The notes: a model not told the origin generated them from the letters alone. Positions 10,401-21,033 are shown, numbered from the stretch's first letter. The stretch is 35,394 nucleotides of DNA from Thomasclavelia spiroformis (GCA_018369555.1 JAGZCC010000020.1:1-35394); one strand, 5' to 3'. Numbers and translations are program-made.

Positions 10401-12371
10401 GTGATACCTTATTACACTGAGCTTGATTCATTGGATTCGAAACTAATCCACTCATATGTTCAATATTTGGTGCCAAAGCATCTGTAGGACCCATATGTAA
10501 TAAATGCGCTCTTCCTAAATCATTTACTGGATAATTCCACCAAATATAAACATCTCTGCCAATTAAATCAGTAATATAATCAATAACACTTTGATTAATT
10601 CTAGATACAACATAATCACCAGTCCACATTATTTGAATATCTTCATCAAAATTACGAAGATTTCTTAAATAACCTTCTCCACCTCTTGAAATCGCATGAT
10701 TTTTATTATAAAACTGCGGACAGAAGATTAGTGGTCTTACATCGCCTTTTGCTTCTACATATTTTTTTTGTAGATCATTCATAAATGAAACTAATTGAGT
10801 ATTATCTGTTGCTGCATCATCAAAGAATACCGCAAATTGACGAACACCAATACCGTATAATTGATCAAATTTATCTTTAACTTTTTGAATATCATCTGGA
10901 TTACCTAAATTGATTTTACCGCCAACATGAATAGCCCAAACAAATTCAACATTTGTTTCTTTTCCTTTATCAACTAATTCTTTTAATTCAGCTAGTTTAT
11001 CATCTGGATAAGGATCTCGCCATTTATTTGCATGATAAGGGTCATTTTTAGGACCATAAATATAAGTATTCATCTTATATTGTCCACAAAATCCATTAAA
11101 TCCATTCTATTTGCATGTGACCATGGATTACCATAAAAACCTTCAATAAATCCTCTAAAAGTTGTTTCTGGCGCATCTTCAATTAACGCTTCTTTTAATT
11201 GTGAACGTGAAGATAGTAACATTTGTGATAATGTTGAAAGACCATTAAACATACCAGAATAATCTTTACCTAATATCACAATTGCATTTTGTTCAACTGA
11301 AACAGCTAAAACATAACCTTCAGCAAGATCAGTTGAAACTGATTTATCATAAGTTACTTGACTAAAATATTGATCCGCTAAACTATTATCGCCAATAACC
11401 CCAATCAGTAAATTGACATTACTATCACTTTTTGCTGTAGTTAAAATTGAATTATATTGATATTCTTTTAGAATTTTTTGCGCATAGTTTTTAATATTTA
11501 CAGATGTATTTTCATCCATCACCACATTGATATCATCACTTAAAGTTAAAACATCTTTTCCATATGTCATATTTTGAACAATTGGATAAATTTCATAATC
11601 ATTCATTTCGTTTTTATATACCATAAAGTTAAATGTTTTACTCATTTCAAAATCATCTTTAGAAGCAGTCAATGTAATTCCACTCTTTCCTTCTTCTAAA
11701 AGAATAACTTTGTTATCGGTGATTTCAATTTTATTATTTATTGCTTGCCATGTAAACGCTACACCTAATTCATCATCTTTTGTTGGAACATCAAAAGATT
11801 GATAAACTTTTTCAGGAACATCTATCTTTTCAATTGCTTCTTTTACTGCAGTTACATTTTCCGCTTCATTGCCTACAATTTGAAATTCACGTAATGAAAT
11901 ACTAGGATATGAGCCATCAGTTAATGATTCTATCGTTAATTTTACATAACGGTATGTCATCGCTGTATCAAGATTAACTGGGATTGTTGAACCAAATCCT
12001 GAATCATTTGGTTTTGAATCATAAATCATTTCATAAGCAGAATCATCATTTGAACCTTCTATTTTAAATTTTTTAACATTTCCTTTTTCAGGTATAATAA
12101 CTAATTCATCAAACGTGATTTCTTTTTCTAAGTCAACTCGAATCCATTGATTCGAACCTTGAGGTTCAGTCGCCCATCTTGTATTTGTATCGCCATCAAC
12201 TGCTTTATCACCTTCCATCCCTGGATAAGCGTAACTTTCAGTTACCGGTTTGTTTAGTGCATAATTTGTTCGAGTTACAGCATTAACTTGAATTGGTAAT
12301 TGGAATATACAAGTTAACACCATCGTTAAACTAAGCATAAACTTTAATATTTTTTTATACCTTTTTTTCAT
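7448..12371 (-). pseudogene. GH84 beta-N-acetylglucosaminidase (NagH/NagJ-like), broken by two frameshifts
   Basis: Three overlapping reading frames together encode one surface glycosidase of about 1640 aa. Frame 1 (12371-11070) has a signal peptide (start MKKRYKK, after AAAGGGG; cleavage near VNA), a CBM32/discoidin domain, a GH20b-like domain and the start of the GH84 barrel (RGFIEGFYGNPW). Frame 2 (11073 to 10108) continues the barrel from NTYIYGPKNDPYH and carries the catalytic Asp pair in AVFFDDA. Frame 3 (10114-7448) has helical and three galactose-binding-like domains, FIVAR repeats (about 7560-8170) and a sorting signal: SVKTGDE, hydrophobic helix, RKKREHI. Adding one base near 11088-11091 restores DFCGQYKMNTYIY. 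Adding one A near 10143-10148 restores ELIKFKEIKDS. Family members cleave GlcNAc from mucin or hyaluronan-type glycans. Real decay or assembly indels are both possible. Confidence 0.85.
7551..8168. repeat. Direct repeat copy 1 (FIVAR and sorting-signal coding block)
   Basis: This stretch is nearly identical, at perhaps 94% by eye, to 13961-14573 in the same orientation 6.4 kb away. It encodes FIVAR repeats, including the shared segments KLEFFKGDKTALKAFIDKV and SLLEDLINQANGLNSANY. The two surface proteins upstream of it are otherwise unrelated. Confidence 0.9.
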
Positions 12372-12796
12372 TAAATTTTCCCCTTTCTTTAAAATAACAT
12401 CTTCCCGCTTTAGTAACAATCTACAATTTAATTACTATTTCATCTTCTAATTATAAATACACCTCCTAGCAAATTTTATTTTATGGTCATGCCTATTTAA
12501 AGTAACATTCCAAAATAATATGTTCCAATACTAAAATTATAACAAATCCACTTGTTTAAACTAGATTAAAAAATTGTAAATTTATTTTACATTAATTTAT
12601 GCTCTAATAAAAATATCGCAATTAATTTCATTTCATAGATACTATCCTTTAATGATATTTACGTTTTAGATAATATTAAAAAAACATTCAAATAATGATA
12701 TTTTAAACAACTTTTACTTCATTATTATAATTTAAAAAAGCTGTTAACATTTTTTATCAACAGCTTAAAAAATCTATTATTTAAATTTTTTATTTA
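12372..12796 (-). promoter_or_regulatory. 5' region of the GH84 gene, copy 1 of a duplicated leader
   Basis: Minus-strand leader of the GH84 gene. It contains an extended -10 element TGTTATAAT (12536-12544) that is conserved in the second copy at 18283-18291. An unused AGGAGGTG sits around 12463-12471, with no suitable start behind it. The part from about 12525 onward matches 18272-18625 and includes the aim24 terminator. Confidence 0.6.
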
Positions 12797-12811
12797 TTAG
12801 TTAGATGATGG
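12525..12811. repeat. Upstream direct repeat copy 1
   Basis: Similar, with scattered substitutions and indels, to 18272-18629. The shared parts are the promoter region, the AAGCTGTT hairpin and the last codons (SSN-stop) of an aim24 gene. Together with the 3' block repeats this marks the ends of a duplicated unit. Confidence 0.75.
12733..12768 (-). terminator. Terminator of aim24-family gene
   Basis: The stem AAGCTGTT/AACAGCTT, with an A/T-rich loop, is followed on the minus strand by six T (12733-12738). It lies 30 bases beyond the stop at 12797. Confidence 0.8.
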
Positions 12812-13492
12812 CAAAAATGGTCGTATAGCATCCGCTAAGTTATGAATATTTCTTGTTTGAATCAATACAGTTCCACTACCACGAAATTCATTAACAACAC
12901 CTTCACCAGTTGTAAATCCAAAAAGACCACTTGCAATATGAATATCATAACTCAAAGATGCATCCCAAGCAACCACATGCTCATTATCAATTGTAATTGG
13001 ATGACCAGGAGTTACTTCTAGTGGTAAAATATCACCAAAGGAACTTACTAAAATATCACCTTCACCTTGTGTTTGCATAATAAAGAAGCCACCTGTTCCT
13101 CCTAATAAAGACTTTCCAATATTTTGTGATTTCATGATATAATCAACACTTTCATCACTAGCCAAAAAAGCTCCAGTATTAAGACAATATTGCACATTTC
13201 CATTTACATGTAAACAGTTAATTTTACCAGGAATTGATGGGGCGATACCCAAATAAGCATCGTTACCTTTTCCTATTGCATGTGTCATAAACATACTTTC
13301 ACCACTAGTAATACTTCTACCAATTGCACCCAATACTCCCCCAAGTCCTTTTTTAGAGCTATTCATTTTCCCTTCTAAATCAACATCAGATACATAAACC
13401 ATTGCTCCTCTTTCAATTTTAACTTTTTCATTCATCTCTAATTGAATATGTACTAACGGACAATCAGAATCACCTAATATTTTGTATCTCAT
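12797..13492 (-). CDS. AIM24 family protein (TIGR00266-type)
   Basis: A 231-aa protein of the AIM24/TIGR00266 family, an all-beta, glycine-rich fold. Its bacterial role is not established. Typical stretches are visible: the N-terminal RGAMVYVSDVDLEG, a long turn-rich middle with TGGFFIMQTQGEGDILVSSFG, and the C-terminal GLFGFTTGEGVVNEFRGSGTVLIQTR. No signal peptide or membrane helix is seen, so it is probably cytoplasmic. I choose the ATG at 13490-13492 (MRYKILG) because AAGGAGG lies seven bases ahead of it; the frame is open ten codons further. It sits between two large surface-protein genes on the same strand. The last codons of a second copy survive at 18618-18629. Confidence 0.85.
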   Translation of the reverse strand: MRYKILGDSDCPLVHIQLEMNEKVKIERGAMVYVSDVDLEGKMNSSKKGLGGVLGAIGRSITSGESMFMTHAIGKGNDAYLGIAPSIPGKINCLHVNGNVQYCLNTGAFLASDESVDYIMKSQNIGKSLLGGTGGFFIMQTQGEGDILVSSFGDILPLEVTPGHPITIDNEHVVAWDASLSYDIHIASGLFGFTTGEGVVNEFRGSGTVLIQTRNIHNLADAIRPFLPSSN

Positions 13493-13842
13493 TTTCATCC
13501 CTCCTTGTAATTTTAATTTCATACTTATTGTACCATATAATTTAAGATTACATTATATCTAATTCTTTTTTTATCATAAAATTCAAATGATTATTTTTTA
13601 TCTTTTATATTCAACTTTCTAAAAACAATATCGTTATCGTCCCTTAAAACATATAGTGTATGTAAGTCATAAAAATATAGATAATAAATATTATTTTCTC
13701 TCGCACTCCAAATCACTATCACTAATTATGAGCTTTTTTCTAAAAAACAAATAAAAAAACAGAAATCACTAGTATTTCTGTCTTTTTTAATATCTAAGTT
13801 TCTAGAGTTTTAAAGTAAAATTAACTTTCACCGCAGTTTAAA
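13493..13842. other. Intergenic region between aim24 and the DNRLRE surface gene
   Basis: About 350 bases. The right-hand part is the terminator of the DNRLRE gene (13752-13789). The left part is the aim24 leader, with a minus-strand TATAAT at 13552-13557 but no convincing -35 at the right distance. Nothing else is recognisable. Confidence 0.45.
13752..13789 (-). terminator. Terminator of the DNRLRE surface-protein gene
   Basis: The stem ACAGAAAT (13759-13766) with ATTTCTGT (13774-13781) is flanked by A and T runs on both sides, so it can act in both directions. It lies about 55 bases beyond the stop at 13843. Confidence 0.75.
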
Positions 13843-16800
13843 TTAATCTTCTTTTCTTCTTAATAATGCATATCCAGCGACACTTAATAAAGCAATTCCT
13901 GCAAACATTCCTACTAAGCTTTCATCACCTGTTTTTACACTTACAGTTGTATCACCATTGTTTACTGGTGCTTTTACTGTTTGTAAGTTTGCCATTGCTT
14001 TTGCAAGAACATCTTTTGCATTATCTACTTCAACTTGTGAAGCATTTGGATTATCAAATACTGCTTTAGCTTCATTTAAGGCTTTTGTTAATCCATCAAA
14101 TGTTGCTTTAGTATAATTTGCACTATTTAATCCATTAGCTTGATTAATTAAGTCTTCTAATAAACTCTTATCTGGAATTAATCTTAAGTTTAAGAAAGCT
14201 GTGACTAATTCATTGTATGCATTATTTACTTCTTCTTGCATTGCATTTTCATCGTTGTATACGTCAGTTGCTTCTTTTAAGGCATCATTGAATGGTGTCC
14301 ATGTAGCTTCTGTGTATTTAGCTGCTTCTAAACCACTCACTTTATCAATAAATGCTTTTAAGGCTGTTTTATCACCTTTGAAGAATTCTAATTTTTGCAT
14401 AATACTAGCAAGTCTGTCAAATGCTGCATCTACTTTATCTTGACTAGCACTTGCATCATTATATACTTTATTAGCCTTATCTCTTGCTTGTTTAAATTCT
14501 TCTACTACTGGTACAACATTAGCTAAATCTTTATCAGTAATAGCATTAGCTAAATCTAGTGCAATTTTTAATATTGTTTTATCAACGATACCATTGAATG
14601 ATAATTCATGTGATTTTTCAATTACATTACTTTCATCATTTAATATCAATGTAATACTTTGTTGATTTATAAATTCTTGAAGATTTTTTACATTAATTTG
14701 TAATTCATATGGTTCTTGAGATTTTAAAGCAATTAATGTAAAGTGATTTGGACTTTCTTCTTTTACAATTAGATTTTGATTTGTTGCATATAGTTTTTCA
14801 ATATTTAAAATATTAGCGTTATTTTCTAAAGTAATATCATATTTTGTTCCTGGGATAAGTCCATTAAATACTGCAGTTAATATCAATTCTTCATTTAAGG
14901 AAATGCTATCATTTCCATTTAAAGAAACATTTAATTTTTCATTAGTTTTATTTTCTACAACAACTGATTTTTCTGTAAATAAAGCCTGTTGATCTTCATC
15001 TAACGCTTCAATACTAACCATACCATTTCCACTTGCAATAGTCTTGAAGTTTAATTTGATTAAATCAGTAAGACTACTAAATTCTATATCTTTAGTCTTA
15101 CTTAATTTTAAACGTACTGATTGATTTAATTGTTCAACTGTTTCAACTTGAATAGATGAATTTAAAGATTCTACACTATCAAAAACCATAAATTCAGGGA
15201 AATTCATCTCAATAATTGGTTCATTAATATCAGCTAAATTATTTGCAGATAATATAAATGACATATTATCATAACGATTTACGTTTTCTTGATTACTATT
15301 TAATTGTAATGATAAATCATCTGTCTTTTTATATGATGTAGAAATGTATGGTCTAATATTTTCATTTACACTTTCTTTAGTACTAAATACACTACTTAAA
15401 TTTCCATATGTTGTTGAATAAATAAATACAGAAATTTCTTTTTTTCCTTGACTAATTAATTCTTTAGCTTTGTTAGTAATATCTACACTAACATATTTTC
15501 CAACCATATTTGAAGTTAATTTCGTATCAGCTAAAGTATCTTGATTTGCTGCTGGAATTGTTTCAGCAGTACCAGTCATCGCTTTAGTAATTTCTGGTTT
15601 TGTATCCCAATTTAAAGTATCTTCACTCCATGAATTATCATCGATATATTGGAAACGAACATTAATTGCATCAGTAACATTAGGTAGTTTTTTGATATTT
15701 AAGTTAATGTTTACTGTATCTATTTCATCAATGTTATCACTTGGTAATGGAAATTTAATAAATGTTTGTCTTGTATTACTATTATTTCCATATGTTTTCA
15801 TATCCATTTCTTCGCGATGACCATTTGTAGAAGCTTTCTCACCGATTCTTACTGTAGTATCATCTAGTGGCAAACTAATATTTTCTGCTCTTTTTTTACT
15901 AACAAAATTTCCAGATAATACATCTTGATAAATATTTACATCTTTTGTTGTTTTTAATATTTCATTACCATTTTCAAAAACACAAACAGATACATTTGTA
16001 TTGCCTTTGCCTACTGGAATAAATTGTAGATTAATTAATTTTGATGTGTTTTCTTTACTAGAAATATACGCAGTTGCTTTATTACTATTTGTTTTATCAA
16101 TTGATTCTATTTTGATATTTTCTGAAGCTGAAGTAAGATCATCAAATTTTAATAAAGCATCATCATAAGTAACTTCTATAGCATAATTATCACCTAAATG
16201 TAGATGATTTCCTTCTAAAAATAAGTTATATGTTTGATTTGTACTTACTTTCTCTTGCCCAATTAAAGAAATTTTAGAATCATTTCCATATGTTACTAAC
16301 ATTTGTGGACGCATATTTAAATCAGCTTGTCTAGGTGATCCATATTTAACAAAAGTATCACCGCCAACTTGTACTACTGAATAAATTCTAAAACTTATCT
16401 CTTTATCTGATGCATATGCTTTTTTAACATAGTCTGTTACATCCAAAGTTATACCCTCTTGAGTTGGATAAAACTCTAGTAATATTTTTTTAGAAGATTC
16501 TGGTCTATTACTATATGTGATTGTATCTTCACTCCAAGAATCATCATCAATAAGTTCAACAACATGTTTAATCTTAGCAGATTCAACATTACTTCCTAAC
16601 CCTACTACCGGAACATATATTTCAGCTTTTTCAGGAAGAACATTTACATCCTGTAAATTATATTTTAAATAACCTTCACGATAATATCCAGTTCCATCTT
16701 TCTTTACTTCAATAGTATCACTTGGATAATAGTTAGTATCAGCATTTCCACCATCACGAACATAAATACCTTCACTTGCAAATATTCTTTGCATATTTTC

Positions 16801-18237
16801 TCCTAAATCAGGTAAATCTGATGCTGGATAATTCACTTCATAGTTATCAAATTCAACAGTTTCTTGTTGTGCTAACCAATATGTCATAAATGCGCATCCT
16901 AGACGCATTAAAATAGCTTCTTCACCACCAGCATAGCTATTTTCTGCACTATTTTTATATGTATGTCCAGCTTCATGTCTAGCTTGTTGATCTAAGACTT
17001 TTTGTAAATGTAATTTTGCCCAATTATAAGAGTTATCCCCATATCCATATACATATGCAGAAACATCTATATTTACATATACGTCATAGATTTCACCACC
17101 CCAGTCATTTCCTTGAGGACAATAAATCTCATAACTTCCATCACGATAAATTGTTCCACCAGGCTGTTTATAACCATCTTCAACTTTAAAATCAACTTTT
17201 GTCAAACCTTCATATAAACGATCTAAATTATATTTTGCAGCTAGTGGTAATTTTTCATGCACCAACGAATTAACAAGAGATGTATTTACTCCAGTAGATG
17301 CCGCATTATATGTTGGATGAACAATGCCATGGTTAATAACTGTTCCATTTTCATTTACATTATATCCATATACCCAATCTTTTACCGCTCTTCCATGAAT
17401 AATTTCATTACTTGTTGTCATTGATGGAATAGAAAATGCTGCTAATTGATATTCAATAAAACGATATTGCCATAAATCTGCATTTTCATGTTTTGGAAAC
17501 ATTTGTGCTGCTAAATTCAATAATTCTGCATTCCAACCATCTTCTTCAATTTTAGAATCACCAGCATATAATTCTTGACCCGATGCTGTTTTCCAATATA
17601 CAGCATTCAAATTACAAAAACGATTTGCTTCATGGATCATCATATTTTTAATTAAAGTTTGATCATCCAAAGATAAATCATCCCAATATAACCATGCAGT
17701 ATAACCAGCATAATAAGCCCAATGAGCTGCTTGCCAATCATCACCTCATGATTTAAAATGCCCACCATTTGATTTGTGACCATAAGCAATTGATGTCACA
17801 AGTTTTAAAACAATTTCTTTTGCTTTTTCTTTAGAAACACCTATATAATCTTCATCATAAATACCTGTTTGCAGTGAAACAGCAATTCCAAATGCCTGAG
17901 TTGCCGGAAAACGATATATGTATTCATTTACCCCACTATTTTCACTTGCTTTATAAAGATCATAGTATTTACCTGTGTCTTCATCTAAATTCTTTTTTTC
18001 ATTAAACCAAGTTGTTAAAGCATATTTATTAGCATTTAATAATCCCTTTTTTAACATCTGGTATAATTCATCATCTTCATTAATTTGTTTATTAAATGAA
18101 GAAAAGTCCACTGTTTGGACATAGTTATTGTCAATTTCTGCTCCACTTTCTTTAGCATGTACTGGCCAACTCACTTGAGGAATAATACATGATAAAGTTA
18201 GAACAAACTTGATAAAAACCGAAAAAAACTTTTTCAC
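13843..18237 (-). pseudogene. Large cell-wall-anchored DNRLRE/FIVAR protein interrupted by an in-frame TGA
   Basis: A GTG-started frame (18235-18237, after AAGGAG) runs to 13843 and is broken only by TGA at 17746-17748. The 163 codons before it and about 1300 after it are in the same frame, and the missing residue is probably Trp: HFKS-(W)-GDDWQAAHW. Order: signal peptide; a ~460-residue Trp-rich helical region resembling (alpha/alpha) toroid carbohydrate-active folds, with RHEAGH at about 420-425; a DNRLRE domain (SWSEDTITY); a cohesin-like beta domain; a second DNRLRE (SWSEDTLNW); further beta domains; FIVAR repeats; and a sorting signal SVKTGDE-helix-RRKED. The catalytic activity is not identifiable. 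It could be a nonsense-mutated gene, a read-through case or a sequence error. The sequence downstream of the stop is otherwise intact, so any loss is recent. Confidence 0.8.
13961..14573. repeat. Direct repeat copy 2 (FIVAR and sorting-signal coding block)
   Basis: Partner of 7551-8168, in the same orientation. It is six bases shorter, from loss of two codons near VVPVV-EEF. It encodes the FIVAR repeats of the DNRLRE surface protein. Such high identity between otherwise unrelated proteins implies recent duplication or gene conversion. Confidence 0.9.
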
Positions 18238-18629
18238 CTATTCATATCTCCTTCCATTAAAATATTATCTGACAATTTTAGAATTATAACAAACTTACTT
18301 TTTTAAACCAGATAAAAAAATTGTAAATTTATTTTACGTTAATTTATACCCTAATAAAAATACACTATATTTACATCATCATTTATATTATCTATTCTTA
18401 ATATTTACGTTTTAGATAATACTAAAAATCCATTCAAATAATGACATTTTAAATAACAAGTTTTTAATACTTCCTTTATATGATTATTATTTACCAATTT
18501 TGCAAACATTTAAATTATTTTAAATAACTTTAACTTCTTTTTTATAATTTTTGTTATTAAAAGCTGCTAACATTTTGTCAACAGCTTAAAAAATCTATCA
18601 TTTAAGTTTTTTATTTATTAGTTAGAACT
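18238..18629 (-). promoter_or_regulatory. 5' region of the DNRLRE gene, copy 2 of the duplicated leader
   Basis: It holds an extended -10 TGTTATAAT (18283-18291), as upstream of the GH84 gene. A degenerate AAGCTG/CAGCTT hairpin lies at about 18570-18595, matching the aim24 terminator. At 18618-18629 the minus strand reads Ser-Ser-Asn-stop, exactly as at the end of the aim24 gene at 12797. The homology stops here and GC-rich foreign-looking sequence begins. Confidence 0.65.
18272..18629. repeat. Upstream direct repeat copy 2
   Basis: Partner of 12525-12811. Its right end is the 3' tip of a lost aim24 copy, abruptly replaced by the alcohol dehydrogenase pseudogene at about 18630. Confidence 0.75.
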
Positions 18630-19747
18630 GTGTAAAGGAATACCTTTGCTGCATGACGAAAGCCTACGGCGACACCGTTATGCTATGTTATGGTAGCGGC
18701 TCAATCAAGAAAAAACGGTATCTATGACGAGGTAACAAAAATCTTGGAAGCCACATGAAAAACCGTTGTGGAGTTTAGCAATATTATGGCGAATCCCACC
18801 TATGCAAAGGTATTGGAGGGTGCGAAGCTGGCAAAGGAAAATGATGTCAGTCTGCTTTTGGAATCGGTGGCGGTTCGGTTATGGACTGTCGCAAGGCAAT
18901 TTCTATTGCCGTCCGTTATGACGTCGATGTATGGGAAGATTTTTGGGCAAGACCGGGTGTTTTTGACTTCGAGCCGTTACCTCTCGGTGTAATCGTTACC
19001 GTGGCAGGTACGGGCAGCGAGTGCAACGGCGGCGCTGTGATCACCAACGAGGAATTGAAAATCAAGACAGGCAGAGATTATCCGCAATGTAACCCCAAAT
19101 TTGCCCTGCTTGACCCTACCTATACTTACAGCGTTCCAAAAAAGCAAATGGTTTCCGGTGGCTTTGATATTCTGTCGCACATTATGGAGATTTATTTCAG
19201 CGAGCCAAACGAGGACAATGTATCGGACAATATTTCCAAGGCGCTTATGCAAGGCGTAATCCGCAACCTGCGTGCCGCTATTTAGAATCCGCAGGATTAC
19301 ACTGCACGAAGCAATCTGATGTGGGCGGCGACAATGGCGGAAAACCGTATAATCAATCTGGGCAAACGAATGGATTTTGAATGTCACCAAATGAAGCACC
19401 AGCTTGGCGCATATACAAACTGCAATCACGGTGAGGGGCTTACCGTTCTGCACCCCGTTTATTACCGCCACATTTACAAATACGGCTTGCTGAAATTTAA
19501 ACAGTTTGCAACCGAGGTTATAGGAGTTTCAATAGAGGGCAAAACGGACGAAGAAACCGCCCTTGCAGGTATTGAGGCTTTGGAAGATTTCATTGTCGAA
19601 ATTGGACTGCCTGTATCGTTGCAGGACTTGGGCGTGAATGAAAATACCGACTTGAAAGAGATTGCAGATTCCTGTACCCTTATGTCCGACAGTTACAAAA
19701 AAATGACCCATGAAGAAATTCTTTTAATCTAAAAAAGTGTCGATAAT
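18630..19747 (+). pseudogene. Iron-containing alcohol dehydrogenase (BdhA/YqhD-like) pseudogene
   Basis: Scattered frames together spell an iron-type, NAD(P)H-dependent butanol or aldehyde reductase: LCYGSGSIKK, FSNIMANPTYAKV, GGGSVMDCRKAISIA, VTVAGTGSECNGGAVI, MKHQLGAYTNCNHGEGL and HPVYYRHIYKYG. The His residues of HQ..HQLGAY and CNHG belong to the family's metal site. The first ~30 residues are missing. Damage seen: an extra A in the run near 18705-18711, TGA at 18756-18758, a lost base near 18855-18860, TAG at 19283-19285, and a lost T near 19730, after which KKCR-stop would follow. GC content is clearly higher than in all neighbours (nearly half versus under a third), so the gene was acquired from another lineage and has since decayed. 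Confidence 0.9.
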
Positions 19748-19750
19748 TAA

Positions 19751-19784
19751 AACCTCAAGATTAAAAGATGTTCTTGAGGTTTTT
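19751..19784. terminator. Bidirectional terminator after jetD
   Basis: The stem AACCTCAAGA (19751-19760) with TCTTGAGGTT (19772-19781) has T's on either strand. It touches the jetD stop codon (19783-19785) and ends the Wadjet operon. It can also stop plus-strand transcription from the pseudogene. Confidence 0.8.
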
Positions 19785-21033
19785 ACTTAATCGTTTTTTT
19801 ATAAAAAGAAATTAAACCTTCCTGATAGCCAAAAGCAGCATTTTTAATTATTAAATCAGCTATATCTTTTAGTGCTGGGGTTTGAAGATTACTGAGCTTT
19901 TTCATTCTTATACTAGAAAGATGTTGTTGCTTAGATAAAATATGATAAAAGTTTTCTTTGGTATAGCCCCATAAAGTAAGGGTATCTAAGTATCTTTGCT
20001 TCAACTTATCACTAATTAATAATCCTTCTGGATCAAAATCACCTGCATAATATAAAATACAGCCACTTTGACTTAAATAATCCAATAACATATAAGTACA
20101 TAGATTAATTTGTCCATTACTACAAATCAATCCTACATCTAGCTGCTTATCTTTAATATAATTTACTAAGACTCGGAAAACTGATGGATTTTCAACTATA
20201 TAAACATTCATTGCTTTAAACTTTTGCTTTACTTGCATCAAGTTATAAAGATTCATATTCCATGGCTCATAGTTTTGATAAAACCCTTCCCAATTTGTGG
20301 CATCATCAGGTTTAAGATGACAAATATAACAGTTATTAGATAAATCATCTTTTAGTAACCCTGCTTGAAATAATATATCATTTATATTATGTAATGTGAG
20401 TTTTTGTTTATTAATTTTTAATAATACTGTAATTCCATCAATTAATAGTTTTTTATGAAAATCCTGATCAAAAAAATGTGGATCTCCAGTAATCTTCTGA
20501 CTGAAAACGGGTAATATAAGATATTGATTTTGATAAACTGGTAAATTATTTAATGCCTTAGCGATCTTATCTAATATTATTAAAAACTCATTTTTATTTT
20601 TATAAATATATCGATTTACTTGCACATCATTATTTAAATACACTAACAGCCACGGATAACAACGATCTTGACAATATTTATTGAAAAAATACTCTTTAAA
20701 GTTTTCAATTAATAGTAACTTTTGAGATTTTATTTCTTTATTTGTAACAATTGGTTTGTTATCTAAATGAGTTAAAACATCAAGATAGTCAATTCCTTCA
20801 AATCTTGTTTCTTGTAATAATTGATTAAATTTTCTATAACTTATTTTTAATGTTCCATTAGATAAATCAACTCCAAGTAAAGCACCAATTGTTTCTTTTT
20901 CTAAAGATGATAAATTACTTAACATAATTTGACCACCTAAATGTCCTAAACTTTGATATTTTTTGATCCAGGATTCATTGAATCTTTTAAATCCCGGATG
21001 TTTGAAATATTCAATGCATTCTTTTAACATCAT
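19783..21033 (-). CDS. jetD: Wadjet nuclease subunit JetD
   Basis: A 416-aa protein. In Wadjet systems JetD is the TOPRIM-containing, topoisomerase VI/Spo11-like nuclease that cuts plasmid DNA after the SMC motor has scanned it. The C-terminal half carries the TOPRIM-type acidic motif YYAGDFDPEGLLI (about 330-342), preceded by a strand ending LICSNGQINLC. The N-terminal half is a helical arm, with the segment ETIGALLGVDLSNGTLKIS typical of JetD proteins with DUF3322/3323-like N-termini. It is the last gene of jetABCD. Its ATG overlaps the jetC stop by four bases (ATGA), so translation is coupled. The acidic residues of the nuclease site look intact. Confidence 0.85.
   Translation of the reverse strand: MMLKECIEYFKHPGFKRFNESWIKKYQSLGHLGGQIMLSNLSSLEKETIGALLGVDLSNGTLKISYRKFNQLLQETRFEGIDYLDVLTHLDNKPIVTNKEIKSQKLLLIENFKEYFFNKYCQDRCYPWLLVYLNNDVQVNRYIYKNKNEFLIILDKIAKALNNLPVYQNQYLILPVFSQKITGDPHFFDQDFHKKLLIDGITVLLKINKQKLTLHNINDILFQAGLLKDDLSNNCYICHLKPDDATNWEGFYQNYEPWNMNLYNLMQVKQKFKAMNVYIVENPSVFRVLVNYIKDKQLDVGLICSNGQINLCTYMLLDYLSQSGCILYYAGDFDPEGLLISDKLKQRYLDTLTLWGYTKENFYHILSKQQHLSSIRMKKLSNLQTPALKDIADLIIKNAAFGYQEGLISFYKKTIK

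Noticed and set aside
13866..14069. Plus-strand Leu/His-rich frame
   Set aside because: It is antisense to the sorting-signal region and compositionally abnormal.
18977..19471. Minus-strand 164-codon frame
   Set aside because: It is antisense to the alcohol dehydrogenase pseudogene, where high GC keeps the frame open; no similarity.
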